A stretch of 64,000 bases of DNA, taken from assembly GCF_900005765.1 (NCBI RefSeq), contig NC_041692.1, positions 124,001 through 188,000 of the forward strand, read 5' to 3'. The position numbers and the translations under genes were made by a program. The notes below the pieces were generated by a model. The model saw only the letters and a list, made by a program, of their open reading frames with translations. It searched no databases and was not told where the DNA came from. The first letter of the stretch is position 1; each line of letters opens with the position of its first letter. Positions 10,901-21,672 of the stretch are shown here, piece by piece. This stretch comes from Plasmodium relictum. Lineage: Eukaryota > Apicomplexa > Aconoidasida > Haemosporida > Plasmodiidae.

Positions 10901-13900
10901 AAACTCTACATCATCAATACTAGTAATATAATAAGCTTTAGATAAATGTTCCAATGTTTTCAATATTCCTATTTTTCCATATTCCTTAAAAGTTATGTAT
11001 TTTGATGTTAATTGTATTATTAATTGCTTTGTATTTTTTTTTTCTGTACATCCTACGATTGCTTTACATACCATATTCTGAAAATCTAAACATTCTTTTT
11101 GTAAAGAATCTATTAGCTTATACTGATCACTTACACATGGGATTTTTAATATGGATATAATTTCTTTACAGTAATGTTTTGTTTCTTTATTATAATCATT
11201 TTTGTATATATTTATGTAATTATATATTAATTCATTCTTGAATATTTCCATTTCTACATCTTCTTTTTCTTTATTTTTTATATATTTATGTAAAGACTTA
11301 ATTATAACATTTCTGCGTTTTTCATTTTCTGTTATACAAAATTCCAAAAGTGTTTTAATATTTTTTTTATTTAACAAATAAGAGTTAAAGTTATTTAAAA
11401 AGGATTCTAGCTCTATGTCAAGATCTGGATATTTCGAAAAAGAAATTTGTAAACATTTTAAAGCATCTTCATCATTTATTTTTGTTTTTGAATGTAGTAA
11501 TATGTCTAAAGTTTTTAATATATTTAAAGTTATATTTTTATCATTTATAATGTTAATGCTATGAAAAACTATTGGAAACAAAAATAGTGTTAACACATAT
11601 GATATTTTTTCGTTCATATTAAATGAACTAAAAATCATTAAAGCTGTTTCATCTGCTTTGTTATATTTACTTATTTTATATAAACATCTTGTAATTTTAT
11701 TTTTGCATTTCAGCAATTCAGTACTAATCATATTATCAATTATTATATTTAAATATTTCTGAGAATATCTAGATGTCAAATCATTTTTTAAAAATATCAT
11801 AATTTTCTTTATAAGTAAATTTATATATTTGGTATCGTATACATCATTAATATAACTCATCTTTTTTATACATTTCAAAAGGTATTTATTTCTTTCTATT
11901 TTTTCATATATATTAATTCTTATTTCATTTTGTTTCTTTATTTCTTCTTTTTCTAATTCTTCTTTTGTCATGCCTTTGTTTTTATTACATTTTTTCTCTT
12001 TTGTTTGATTTGTATTCGCTTTTCTATTTTTATTAAGCTGCTCTTCCATTATTAACTCAGCTGTCTCTTCTCCATACGTTGAAACTAAATGTTTATTTCT
12101 TTTTAAATTTTTGCTTTCAATTACTACTGTTGGTTGATAAACATTCTTATCTACATATAAAAAGTCATAAGGGCATTTACAAATTTCTATTTCCTCATCT
12201 TTTATATTTTCTATGCTTTTGTCATCTAACATGTCTATCAATTTGCTTGTTAAAAAAATTAGTTTTTCTTTAATCTCTAAATTTTTTATTGTGAATAATC
12301 CATTTTTACCTGTACTTTCAGGCATTTCAACATCATTTTTATTATCATATGTAGAAATATCTCTTTTATTTCTATCTAATATATTTTCTTCCTTGGATGT
12401 AAAGGAATCTTTTTTTTCTAAGATATAAAAAATTTCAACTAAATTAAAGCATAAATTTTTATGTAAATCGTTGTTGTAATAATCATAACCTTTTAAAACA
12501 AAATTTATAATTATTTCAAAGTTCACATTATTTAATATTTTGTTTGATATAAATTTTTTTATTTTTTTTCTACTTTTGGGATTAGTCAAATTCTTATAAA
12601 ATATTTGAGGATGGCATAAGCAAAGAAGTAACAAAGTATAACAATTTTCTCTTTCATTATTATCAAAATCAATTTTTGTTACGTAGGAAAAAAGAAAAAA
12701 AAGAAATTTTCTTAAAATATAATAATTTGTATTTTGTAAAAGGGAATTATTCCAGTAAATAAATAAATAATTGTATAAATTACACAAAATTAATTGATAT
12801 ATGTCCTTTTTCATTAGTAATATATCTAAAAGCATATCAAAATCATCTAAAAAATTTTGATACTCATAATTATTTTCATTACTTACGCATTTTTTTAAAC
12901 TTAATATATAATTCCCGCAATTTTTTCTTTTTTTCTTTTTTAATTCTATTTTATTATTTTTTTCTTGTAGATAATGAAGCATACATAATATAATAAGAGT
13001 ACAAAGCATATTCAAATGATTTATATTTATTTTTTGTACATCTTTTTCTATTTTTTTATCTTCTTTTTTGTTTACTTGTGAAATATTTATATTTTTATTA
13101 CTTTTATTATCATTGGTATTTAATAATATTTGTACTTTTTCTTTTTCAATATGATCAAGGGAAATATATTTTAAAAAATCATTGTTTATGCTATTTGTAT
13201 ACTCAGGGATTATTTTCTTATTTTCTATATATATAAAATGAAGTAGTAAACAAAGAGAATACATGTAAAAAAAGAATTTATCATAAGGAATTTTTTTTAT
13301 TTCATTCATATCAAATAAATAAAAAAGTTCATTTTGGTTATATATGCTTTTAAACAAAATTTCATTTATATAATTATTTACGTTTATAGATGGAAACTTG
13401 TTTTTTATAACTAAAAATAATAACAAATTAACACCATATGTATATTTCAATATTTGTTTCGTCAAGCATAAATTTAAATGAGATTTAAAAGCTGTTAGCA
13501 TTTTTTCATTTACTTCAATAACAGAAATAGAATGTAAATAAAATAATATACAAAAATACAAAAACTTTTCATTATTTTTTCCAAATTTTTCTAGTATTTC
13601 AAAAACATTGGAAGAAAAAGCATTATATATATCTTTATCATTTTTAAAAATGCTGCATACGTTTTTTATAAAATCTAATGATTCTAATTTAACATCTTCA
13701 TTTAAATCATTTTTTAAATAATTTATTATAATATTTTTGTTTGAAATAACAATATCCTTTAATTCTTTATTTTTGTTAGTAGAAAGTAAATATTTTATGC
13801 TCCTTAGAAATATAACTTTTTCATTAAATTTAATAATATTTAACTTTTTATTGTTTTCAAACAAAATTTTTAATATAGAATCATGGTCATTATTAATGTG

Positions 13901-14911
13901 AAATTTATGTAAAATGATTAAAAATAGTAAATTACTGTTTTCAATATTTTTTTTTTTTTTTACATTTATAACAATTTCTAACAAATCATAAAAATGATCT
14001 TTATTATATAATTCACTGTAATAATAAAATGGAGTCGAATTTGTTAAAGCAGCTTCATCAAACCTATGAATTTGTTTTAATATAATGCTAAATATTTTTT
14101 CATCTTTTAGATTTCTAAAGAAAAATTTAAATGATTTGTTAATTTTTAGTGATATTTCTTCACTTGAATTTAAGTGATTACTAAAACAGTTTACAAATGT
14201 TTCCATATACTCTTCTCTATTTAACAAATTATTATTACTGCTGTACATGAATAAACTGAATGATTCAACAAATATATAAAAAAAATTATCTTTTGTAAAT
14301 TTATTTAAAATGAATTCAAAGTCTTCATTAAGTTTATTTTTATATTCATTTTCGTGTATCCCTTTATTCATTTTAAATATATTATTAAAAAATATAATTA
14401 ATTTATGAATAATACATTTTTTTATATTACGAAATTTATTACTTAATTCATTATATTTTTTATTACTATAAAACAAGCTGTCTAAGAAAGCTAAACAATT
14501 CACAAACAAATCACTAAATGTTGTATTATTCTTTAGTTCAGTTAATGTGTCATAAAAAGTACAAATATAAAAAAATCTTTTACATACTAATGCTCTATCA
14601 AAATAACTAATACTCCTATTATCTAATTTTTTTAAAATATATTTAAATATATTTTTTTTCAAATTTATATTGTTTATTTCACTTAATGATTTAGAAAAAA
14701 TATATAAACAAATACTTAAATTATTCTTCAAATACTTTTCATCTTTTACAAATAATACTAAATTAATAAATCGAGGGACAATTTGTTCGTTATTTCCATC
14801 TTTTAAAATATCCTCTATATCATTCTTAAGCAATTGTATATTTTCATTTATCTTTTTTTTTGAATATAAAAATTCAAAAATATTATCTATATTATTTTTT
14901 TCGCTCAACAT
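4930..14911 (-). CDS. GCN1: GCN1, activator of the GCN2-type eIF2alpha kinase (HEAT-repeat protein)
   Basis: Two exons, complement(4930-5097, 5237-14911), encode about 3280 residues. I start at the first ATG (14909-14911); the 11 codons upstream begin with TTG. The intron has a GT donor at 5235-5236 and an AG acceptor at 5098-5099, and both ends fall between codons. The last exon gives 55 residues ending RNTTSESE. The protein is helical HEAT-type sequence throughout. GCN1-specific blocks are visible: residues about 2200-2320 carry EKIRDISLRACKVLIS followed by YWRLRKDCVILLNILIE. Residues about 2390-2445 carry ALSLGDLVFKTDSSSLEFIL and SIRKGISLGFYEIF, matching the family's tandem repeats just before the kinase-binding region. 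In other eukaryotes GCN1 sits on collided ribosomes and activates GCN2 under amino-acid starvation. An acidic insert (about 2040-2167) makes it longer than yeast GCN1 (2672). Confidence 0.9.
8440..8780 (-). repeat. Asp/Glu-rich low-complexity insert within GCN1
   Basis: Within the GCN1 reading frame, about 115 codons are almost entirely GAA, GAT, GAG and GAC with some Tyr. They form long acidic runs, seen as repeated TTC, TCA and TCT triplets on the plus strand. Such replication-slippage tracts are common in Plasmodium. This one falls between two otherwise well-conserved HEAT blocks, so it is probably a surface loop. Confidence 0.85.
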
Positions 14912-15413
14912 TTTCCAATTATTTATGAGAATAAGTAAATACAAAAATATATTATATATATGTAACTAAAAATATATAAATTTATTATAATAATATATTA
15001 AATATTTATATATCTATATTTTTTTTTTATCATGTTTTTATCTATATAAATAAATATATGTATTTTTTCATTTTTTTAATTTTTTAACTTTTTCATTAAA
15101 AAATCATGCAATAATGATTACCTCGCATGTTTCTAATTTTTTTATGTGTAGCTTTTTTTTTATTATTATTCGATATGAAAGATAAATATAAAATTGAGAA
15201 TACAAAAATATATATTTTCTTCTCTAAATATAGAAAAAGTTATTTTTATGTATTTGCTTTATAAAGATCTTGTATAAATTTAATTATATTAATTTTAATT
15301 AAATTATTTTATTCTTTTTTTTAAACAGATTAAAAAAAAAAAAAAATCTGATATATTATTTTTTTTTTTTTATTTAAAATATTATTAGAAAAAAAAAAAA
15401 AAAAAACAGAAAA

Positions 15414-15452
<39 letters not shown>

Positions 15453-15896
15453 AAAATAGAATAGTATTAATTCAAAAAATTAAACAAGCATTTAAATTCA
15501 AATAAGTTGTACTTCAAAAATTGTATTAAAAAATTATATTAAAAATTAAAATTTCATCTTTTTTTTTAAAAAATAACACATTAAGAAAATATATATATTT
15601 AAAATAATCAAGAGAAAAAAGGAAAAAGGAAAAAGATAAAACAAAAAAATGGAAAAAAAGAATAAATTAAAAAATTTTTTTTTGTTTCATTTAAAATAAA
15701 TGTTTATTAATAAATTTAATAAAAAGCCTTTAACTTATATATTTCACTTTTTTTTTATTTTGTATTCAATGTATAGAAATTAGTATTAATAGATGTAACT
15801 TTTTTTTTTTCTGTAATTTATAATAATTAACAAAAGTGTATAAAGCAACAATTTTTTATTTTATTTTTAATTAATAAAATTTTCATATTTTTATTC
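14912..15896. promoter_or_regulatory. divergent intergenic (presumed promoter) region
   Basis: A gap of about 985 bases between the starts of GCN1 (-) and the small gene at 15897 (+). It contains a 35-base (TA)n run at 15416-15450 and several poly-A and poly-T tracts. No individual promoter element could be identified. Confidence 0.4.
15416..15450. repeat. TA dinucleotide microsatellite
   Basis: An uninterrupted alternating TA run of about 35 bases lies in the divergent promoter region. It is likely to be length-variable between isolates. Confidence 0.9.
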
Positions 15897-16260
15897 ATGA
15901 TGTTTACTGAAACAAATAGTATTCAAGTATATAATTTAAAAAAAAAAAAAAAAAAGTCATAAAGAAATTAATATTTAAAACAATAAATGAGCTTTCTTTT
16001 TTTCTTTTTTCCAGAATAAAATAAGTAAGGAAGACATTGAAAAAAATATTTATTTGTATAAAGAATTATGTAGAGAATTAAAATGTGATAATAAAGATAA
16101 TGAAATAAAAAAATTTATTAGCACAATAAATTGTTCTTCAATAAATAATCAAATAGAACATAAAGAAGATTATCAAAAAATTTTTAGAACACTTTTAATG
16201 AATCATAAAACAATGGAGAAATTAAATAAATATATAAATGATTCAAATATTATAAAATAA
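15897..16260 (+). CDS. small two-exon gene, unknown function
   Basis: Proposed exons are 15897-15926 and 16015-16260, giving 91 residues. Exon 1 is ATG ATG TTT ACT and onward (10 codons, ending CAA). The donor is GTATAT at 15927 and the acceptor is TTTTTTCCAG ending at 16014. The 88-base intron falls between codons. Exon 2 has no ATG near its 5' end in frame, so an upstream exon is needed, and this is the nearest one that fits. The product is hydrophilic and predicted helical, with Cys-containing segments (LCRELKC, INCSS), and ends NDSNIIK. There is no signal peptide or membrane segment. I do not recognise a family. The size and helical content would suit a small subunit of a larger complex, but that is only inference. 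Confidence 0.6.
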
Positions 16261-16635
16261 AAATAGAGACCAAAAAAAATACAAAAATATATATACATAT
16301 AATAATTTATATAAATAAATATTTAAAAATAATAAATTTTAGATTATTAATTTTTTTTTTTATTCTTCTCACATTTTTTAATTGGATACAATTTTTATAT
16401 ATATAATATTTGATTATTTATTTATTGTTTTTTATGTTTTTTTCATTTTTCTTTTTTTTTTTTTATTCTTCAAATGTAAAATATTTTTATTAAATGAATT
16501 TAAAAAAAAAAAAAAAATGAAACTATAATTATTTTTATTTTATTAAATTTTTTTGAATCGTCTTACAATGCATTATTAATTATATTTTTTTTTTTTTTTT
16601 TCTTCCAATATTTGCTAACTGTATTGTTTATTTAT
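16261..16635. other. convergent intergenic region
   Basis: A 375-base A/T-rich gap between the stop of the small gene and the stop of AAR2. It consists of homopolymer runs only, and no feature is seen. Confidence 0.6.
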
Positions 16636-18464
16636 TCAATCTTCTTCTACATACGTTGGTTGAAATTCTTCGTATACAAAAGATAAATCAGGTAGATGTA
16701 ATCCTATTTTATTATAAATAGTTGTGTCAATAGTATTTAATAATTCTGATATGTTTTCTTCAACATTTTCTAAATTATTAATTATTTCATACAAATTGTA
16801 TATTCCAAATAAAATAAAGCTGTTTTCTGTATTATCGAAGAAATCATCACTTAAATAACTTAAATGTACAGAAATAACTTTTAAAACCTCTTCATAAAAA
16901 TCTAAAAAAAAAAATATATATTATATGCACATTTATTTTTAATATACAATATTACTATTTAAGCTTTTTTTTTTTTTTTTTTCAAGTATATTTTTTAATG
17001 ATTTATATAACTACTTTTTCTTTTGTATTCACCTTTAAATTCTATTATTAATTGTTGAGAATTACAAAATAGTTCAAAGAGTTTTTTCCATTGCAAAAAT
17101 GATTGATAATTAAATCCTATATGGAATAAAACGAAGGAGAATTGAAATTCTCCTAATATATAAAAAAATTTATTTTCAAATTTAGTGAAACCTTCTACTT
17201 TTTCATTATTATAACATATATATGTATATTCTTGTTCAACTATTTCTTTCAATATCCAAATTTTTTCCAAATTTAACCTAGTTAAATCAGAAGGAATATA
17301 CTTCATATTTTCATTCTCAATAGATACATATTCAAAAAAGCTTTTATTTATGTCTACACACTTTAAATTATCTTCTTCTTTCTTTATATTATCCTCTTCT
17401 ATATTGTCTTCTTTTTTCTCTTCTTTATTATTATAGTTTTCTTTATTCTGTTTTTTCTTATGATACGTTGTATGTGATGGATATTTAGGTATTACAGAAT
17501 AAAACATATACGGTTGACAATATAAATTTATTTCTTCTTCTTTTTCTTTATTATTTTTGTCTTCATCATCTTTTAAAAAGGAAGAACAAAATGTTTTATT
17601 TACTGGCTCAATTTTATTTATTATTTCATCATTTATATAATTTGTTAAACTTTTCCATATTTTTGTATATGTATAAGGATAAATTAAAATGGAGTTTTTT
17701 TCTTCCCTTATAATATTATCAACCAAAAAATCCCTTTTATGTAAATTGTAAAAATATTTATAAATATTATCATCCTCTCTTATGTACGTAAAATTGTTAT
17801 TCTTAATATCATATTTCAATACTAATAGTTTTTTTTCATCATCAAAATAAATAAATCTGCTATTTCTTATTTCTTCACAATTATTTTTTTTCATTTCATT
17901 CATTTTAAATTCTTTTGTTACTTTACTATTATCACTATATAACACATCATTATTCCAATATAAAAAATGACTACCTTTATTAATGAACTTAATAACTTTA
18001 TATCGCGTATCCATTTCAAAAGTAGAATAATCAAAACCTACATGCAATTTTATATCTCCTTTAAATAATATTTCATCTCTTTTGTCTATATCAGCCTTAT
18101 TTTTATTTAATCTATAATTATTTTGATGCAATTCATCACTATTTTCATTTAAATTAGCATAGTTATTATTTAATTCATCATTATTTTGGTTTGATTCAAT
18201 ATTAATTTTATGTATTTCATCATTATTTTTATTTACTTCTTCAAATTTTTTTTTCAATTCATCGTTGTTTTTATTCAACTTATTATTTCTATTCATCACA
18301 CTTACATCATTTATTGCTGTCTTATTTTTACCAAATTCCTTTTTTCCTTCTTTATTTTTTTCATTAATTATTAAAACAAGAGAACATCTATCATTATATA
18401 TGAAATTCTCATAATCTTTTTTTTCATTTCTATTTTCAATAAAAATGTTTTTAACCATTTTCAT
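16636..18464 (-). CDS. AAR2: AAR2, U5 snRNP assembly (pre-mRNA splicing) factor
   Basis: Two exons, complement(16636-16901, 17033-18464), encode 565 residues. The donor is GTGAAT just below 17033 and the acceptor AG is at 16902-16903; the intron splits a GAT codon. AAR2 binds Prp8 during cytoplasmic U5 snRNP maturation in yeast and human. Family signatures appear in order. VGFDYSTFEMDTRYKVIKFI with GSHFLYW (residues about 140-170) matches the N-terminal beta domain. IWKSLTNYINDEIINKIEP lies near 268. LGEFQFSFVLFHIGFNYQSF with WKKLFELFCNS (about 435-465) matches the C-terminal helical domain, which continues into exon 2 and ends FQPTYVEED. It exceeds the human protein (384) because of an Asn-rich insert at residues about 57-125 and a Lys/Glu-rich loop near 330-365. 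It starts divergently from the gene at 18992. Confidence 0.88.
18090..18296 (-). repeat. degenerate Asn-rich peptide repeat inside AAR2
   Basis: Residues about 57-125 of AAR2 are a run of imperfect repeats, each of the form Leu/Ile-Asn-x-Asn-Asn-Asp-Glu-Leu/Ile with a few residues between. At DNA level they are related but not identical. They interrupt the N-terminal beta domain before the conserved GFDYSTF block, so they are probably an exposed loop. Confidence 0.75.
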
Positions 18465-18991
18465 CTCATTATAATATATAGAAGAAACAAAATTATTTTA
18501 TTTTTAAAATTATTAAAAAAAACAAATTATCGAAAAAAGTCATTTCAATTTAATTAAAAAAAAAAATCTTTTGGAATAATTTTTATTTTCTTTTTTGTTA
18601 AAAGGTTTTAATATGTTTCATATTTATTTTTATGTAAGAAAATTCATTATGGATAGAATATTTTTGTATTTATTTTTATACATAGTAAAAAAAAAAGAAG
18701 TTACGTCAAAAATATAAGTATATTATTAAATCAACTTTTAAGTTATGAATCATAAATTTCATATTTGAAATTTTTTCTGAAATGAATAAAATAATTGAAA
18801 ATGTATATATATATATATATATAACAAAAAATATATTACAAATTTTTTTTTTTCTTTTTTCTATTTAATAAATATTTTATAAATATATATATATATACAT
18901 ATATGTTTTTTTATTAAGATAATTTCTTTTTTACTTGAAGAATTAAAAATTTTTTTTTTTTAGTTTTTTTTTTAAGTTATATCTTTAAACC
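18465..18991. promoter_or_regulatory. short divergent promoter region
   Basis: Only 527 bases separate the start codons of AAR2 (-) and the phosphatase-like gene (+), so their promoters must be close or shared. The sequence has two TA-rich runs (near 18806-18823 and 18880-18904) and poly-T just before the plus-strand ATG. No defined motif is seen. Confidence 0.4.
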
Positions 18992-21052
18992 ATGATATAC
19001 AAAAGTATAGATTTTGAAACTTTAAAAAAAGAAGTAAAAAATGAAGAAAAAAATAAAAGATTATTACAATTTAAGATAATAAACTCTTTTTATATGTATA
19101 ATTATATTCAATTGCTACTAGATGAAGGAGTAAATAAAAGTTTATTTATAATTGATATAAGGTCTGATGACTTATTTAAGGAAAATCATATAAAAAATTC
19201 TGTAAGCATAAAAAATGTAAACAAGATTAATGAAATAAAGAATGAAATAAAATCAAGGGAAAAAATAAAAATTATTTTTTATGATGATGAAGAAATAAAA
19301 AGTTTAGATGATTATAATTATCTATTAAGTGATTATTTTTTTAATGTTAAAGCAGATTTCTATTTTTTAAAAGGTGGTTATAAGAATTTTGAAAAAGAAT
19401 ATTTTTTTTTATGCTTAAATAATAAAAATGAAAAAGAGTTTTCACAAAAATGTGTTCCCTACATTAATTATCCAATTAAAATTTGCGATTATATTTATTT
19501 AGGAAATTTCATTCATATTAATAATCCCTTCGTGAATAAATTTTTAAAAATAAAACATGTATATGATTTTACTTCAAGTGGTTTTGTGATAAAAGATGAT
19601 GATGAATTAATTTATTATAGATATGATGTTTTAAAAAAGAAATTAGAAAATAGGAATTTTTTAAAAAATGAATCAATAAATTATTACAATTTTTTAGATA
19701 CACGTATGATATATGATGTTATATACAGTATGGTTAATAATATAAAAAGTGAATTAACTAACGAAATTATAAATGAAACAAAAAATAGTAATGAAATTAG
19801 TGTATGTGACAATAAAAATTTAGAATTGAAAAGTAAAGTATTTCATAAAAATAATGAATTTGATAACGTAAAGGTAAAAATAAAAAAAGAAAATATCTTA
19901 ATAATATGCAATCAAGGTATTAAAGATCAAACAAGTGAAAAAATAAATAGTATAAGTTTAATAATATGTATGTGCTATCTAATTTTTAAAAAAAAGTATA
20001 ATGTTAACTTCATAATTGCATATATATTAAAGATATGTAATAATTTAAGTATTAATTCTCAAACACTTACCTTTTTAGAAAATTTTTATCAATCCCTAAT
20101 AAAAAGCAATTTTAATTTAGAGTTCTATTTGTCTAAACATAAATTACAAAACAAAAAAAGTAACAGAAAATCAAATATGAATAATGAAAATGAATCCTTA
20201 TTAAATATCATTAAAAGTGATCATTTTAGAAATTTAATAAAAAAGTATGAAATAAATAGATCATTTATAATTCTAGAAAATTCAAAGGAATATATCCTTT
20301 CTATAAGTAAAAAAGATATATTAGACATTAATATAATAAAAGAAAAAATTGCAAAAAAAGAAAATATTTCTTATGAATTTTCAATGTCATCTATATTATT
20401 TCATATATATAACAGTAAAAAAATTAATTTTGAAGAAATCAATAACTTTTTAGAAATCATTATAGATATTATAAATGATGATAAGATAGAAAATCCATTT
20501 AAAATGCCTTACTTTTCACTAATAGTTATAAATTTATGTAAAGCATTATTTTTTGATAAAATTGATATGAATATGTTAAAAGAAACTGATTTAGAAGAAG
20601 AAAATAAAAATCTTGAATATAATCTATTTTTTTTAATATATAATAATATTATTGTTTGTATTGATTTTATTATAAATAATAATTGTAACAATTTTATTAG
20701 AGAAGAATTTGAAATTACTTTAAAAATAAAAGAAGAAAATTTAAAAAATAAAAAAATTGATAAAAAGATATATATGATGTTTTTATCTTTGAAGTATCTT
20801 TTAGTTTCCCTTTTTTATTTTTATGTTTATCCAACTATAATAAATTTTAAATTTTCATATATGGATAAAATTTGTTATTTATTAGAAAAAATTGATAAAT
20901 TTGCAGATTATTATTATTCTATATTTAAAATTGATATTAATATTTTTCAAAATAAGAATTATAAAGCACAAATATGTTCATACGATTATTTGCCTGTATA
21001 TTTTTCAGATATACTAAGACCATTTATAATAATTAATAATTATTTGAATTAA
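18992..21052 (+). CDS. rhodanese plus dual-specificity-phosphatase-like protein, probably catalytically inactive
   Basis: A single exon encodes 686 residues. Residues about 25-140 read as a rhodanese/CDC25-homology domain (LFIIDIRSDDLFKENHIKNS, later FLKGGYKNFEKEY), lacking a Cys where a sulfurtransferase would have one. Residues about 157-345 read as a dual-specificity phosphatase domain: YPIKICDYIYLGNFIHINNP is the typical entry strand. The loop expected to be HCx5R is I-C306-N-Q-G-I-K-D312, so the Cys is kept but the His and the phosphate-binding Arg are lost. A rhodanese domain followed by such a phosphatase domain is the layout of MAP-kinase phosphatases and of the human pseudophosphatase MK-STYX. 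The last 300 residues are helical and unrecognised. I recall that a P. falciparum gene in this neighbourhood is named a MAP kinase phosphatase, but could not verify it. Confidence 0.75.
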   Translation: MIYKSIDFETLKKEVKNEEKNKRLLQFKIINSFYMYNYIQLLLDEGVNKSLFIIDIRSDDLFKENHIKNSVSIKNVNKINEIKNEIKSREKIKIIFYDDEEIKSLDDYNYLLSDYFFNVKADFYFLKGGYKNFEKEYFFLCLNNKNEKEFSQKCVPYINYPIKICDYIYLGNFIHINNPFVNKFLKIKHVYDFTSSGFVIKDDDELIYYRYDVLKKKLENRNFLKNESINYYNFLDTRMIYDVIYSMVNNIKSELTNEIINETKNSNEISVCDNKNLELKSKVFHKNNEFDNVKVKIKKENILIICNQGIKDQTSEKINSISLIICMCYLIFKKKYNVNFIIAYILKICNNLSINSQTLTFLENFYQSLIKSNFNLEFYLSKHKLQNKKSNRKSNMNNENESLLNIIKSDHFRNLIKKYEINRSFIILENSKEYILSISKKDILDINIIKEKIAKKENISYEFSMSSILFHIYNSKKINFEEINNFLEIIIDIINDDKIENPFKMPYFSLIVINLCKALFFDKIDMNMLKETDLEEENKNLEYNLFFLIYNNIIVCIDFIINNNCNNFIREEFEITLKIKEENLKNKKIDKKIYMMFLSLKYLLVSLFYFYVYPTIINFKFSYMDKICYLLEKIDKFADYYYSIFKIDINIFQNKNYKAQICSYDYLPVYFSDILRPFIIINNYLN

Positions 21053-21672
21053 GAAAGAACAACTTACAATAATTTTTCACAAATATTTTATTATTCATAA
21101 TAAATATATTAAGAAATATTTTCCTAATATTTATTATAATTTTTATTTTCTTATCTTTTAAATATATATATATAAATTTTTTTTTTTTTTTGAAATAAGC
21201 TAAGAAATTTTATACATTACAAATATATAAAAAATTTTAAAAAGAACTTATTATTTTTCATAAATATTTTATATGAAATTAAGTAAAATAATATAATATA
21301 ATATAATATTAATATATATATATATATATATTCATTGACAAAATAATAATATAAATATTATTTAACTATGAATCATTGTAAATATATTAGGATAATAGTT
21401 ACAATTAAAATTTCATTATATAGATAATATAAAAATATAATAAACATAAAATTCATATTGAATAAATATTTCATTTTCATTAATTTATTGAATTTTTTCA
21501 TATATTTATTTTTATATTAAAGCATTAACAATAGTTTATACGTTGTTTTTAAGGAAACTTTTTTTAGCAATAAAAAAAAAATAGGTATTATTATGTGTAT
21601 GTGTGTAGAAAATACAAACTATATTAAGGAAAATATATATATATATATATTTTATTTAAAATTTGGATAAAA
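21053..21672. other. convergent intergenic region
   Basis: A 620-base gap between the stops of the phosphatase-like gene and the S2P-like gene. It holds an ATAAT-type pentanucleotide run near 21288-21310 and TA-rich runs. No gene is visible. Confidence 0.6.

Noticed and set aside
14912-14944. eleven extra N-terminal codons for GCN1
   Set aside because: The longer frame begins at TTG, not ATG; the first ATG is at 14911 and gives a normal start.
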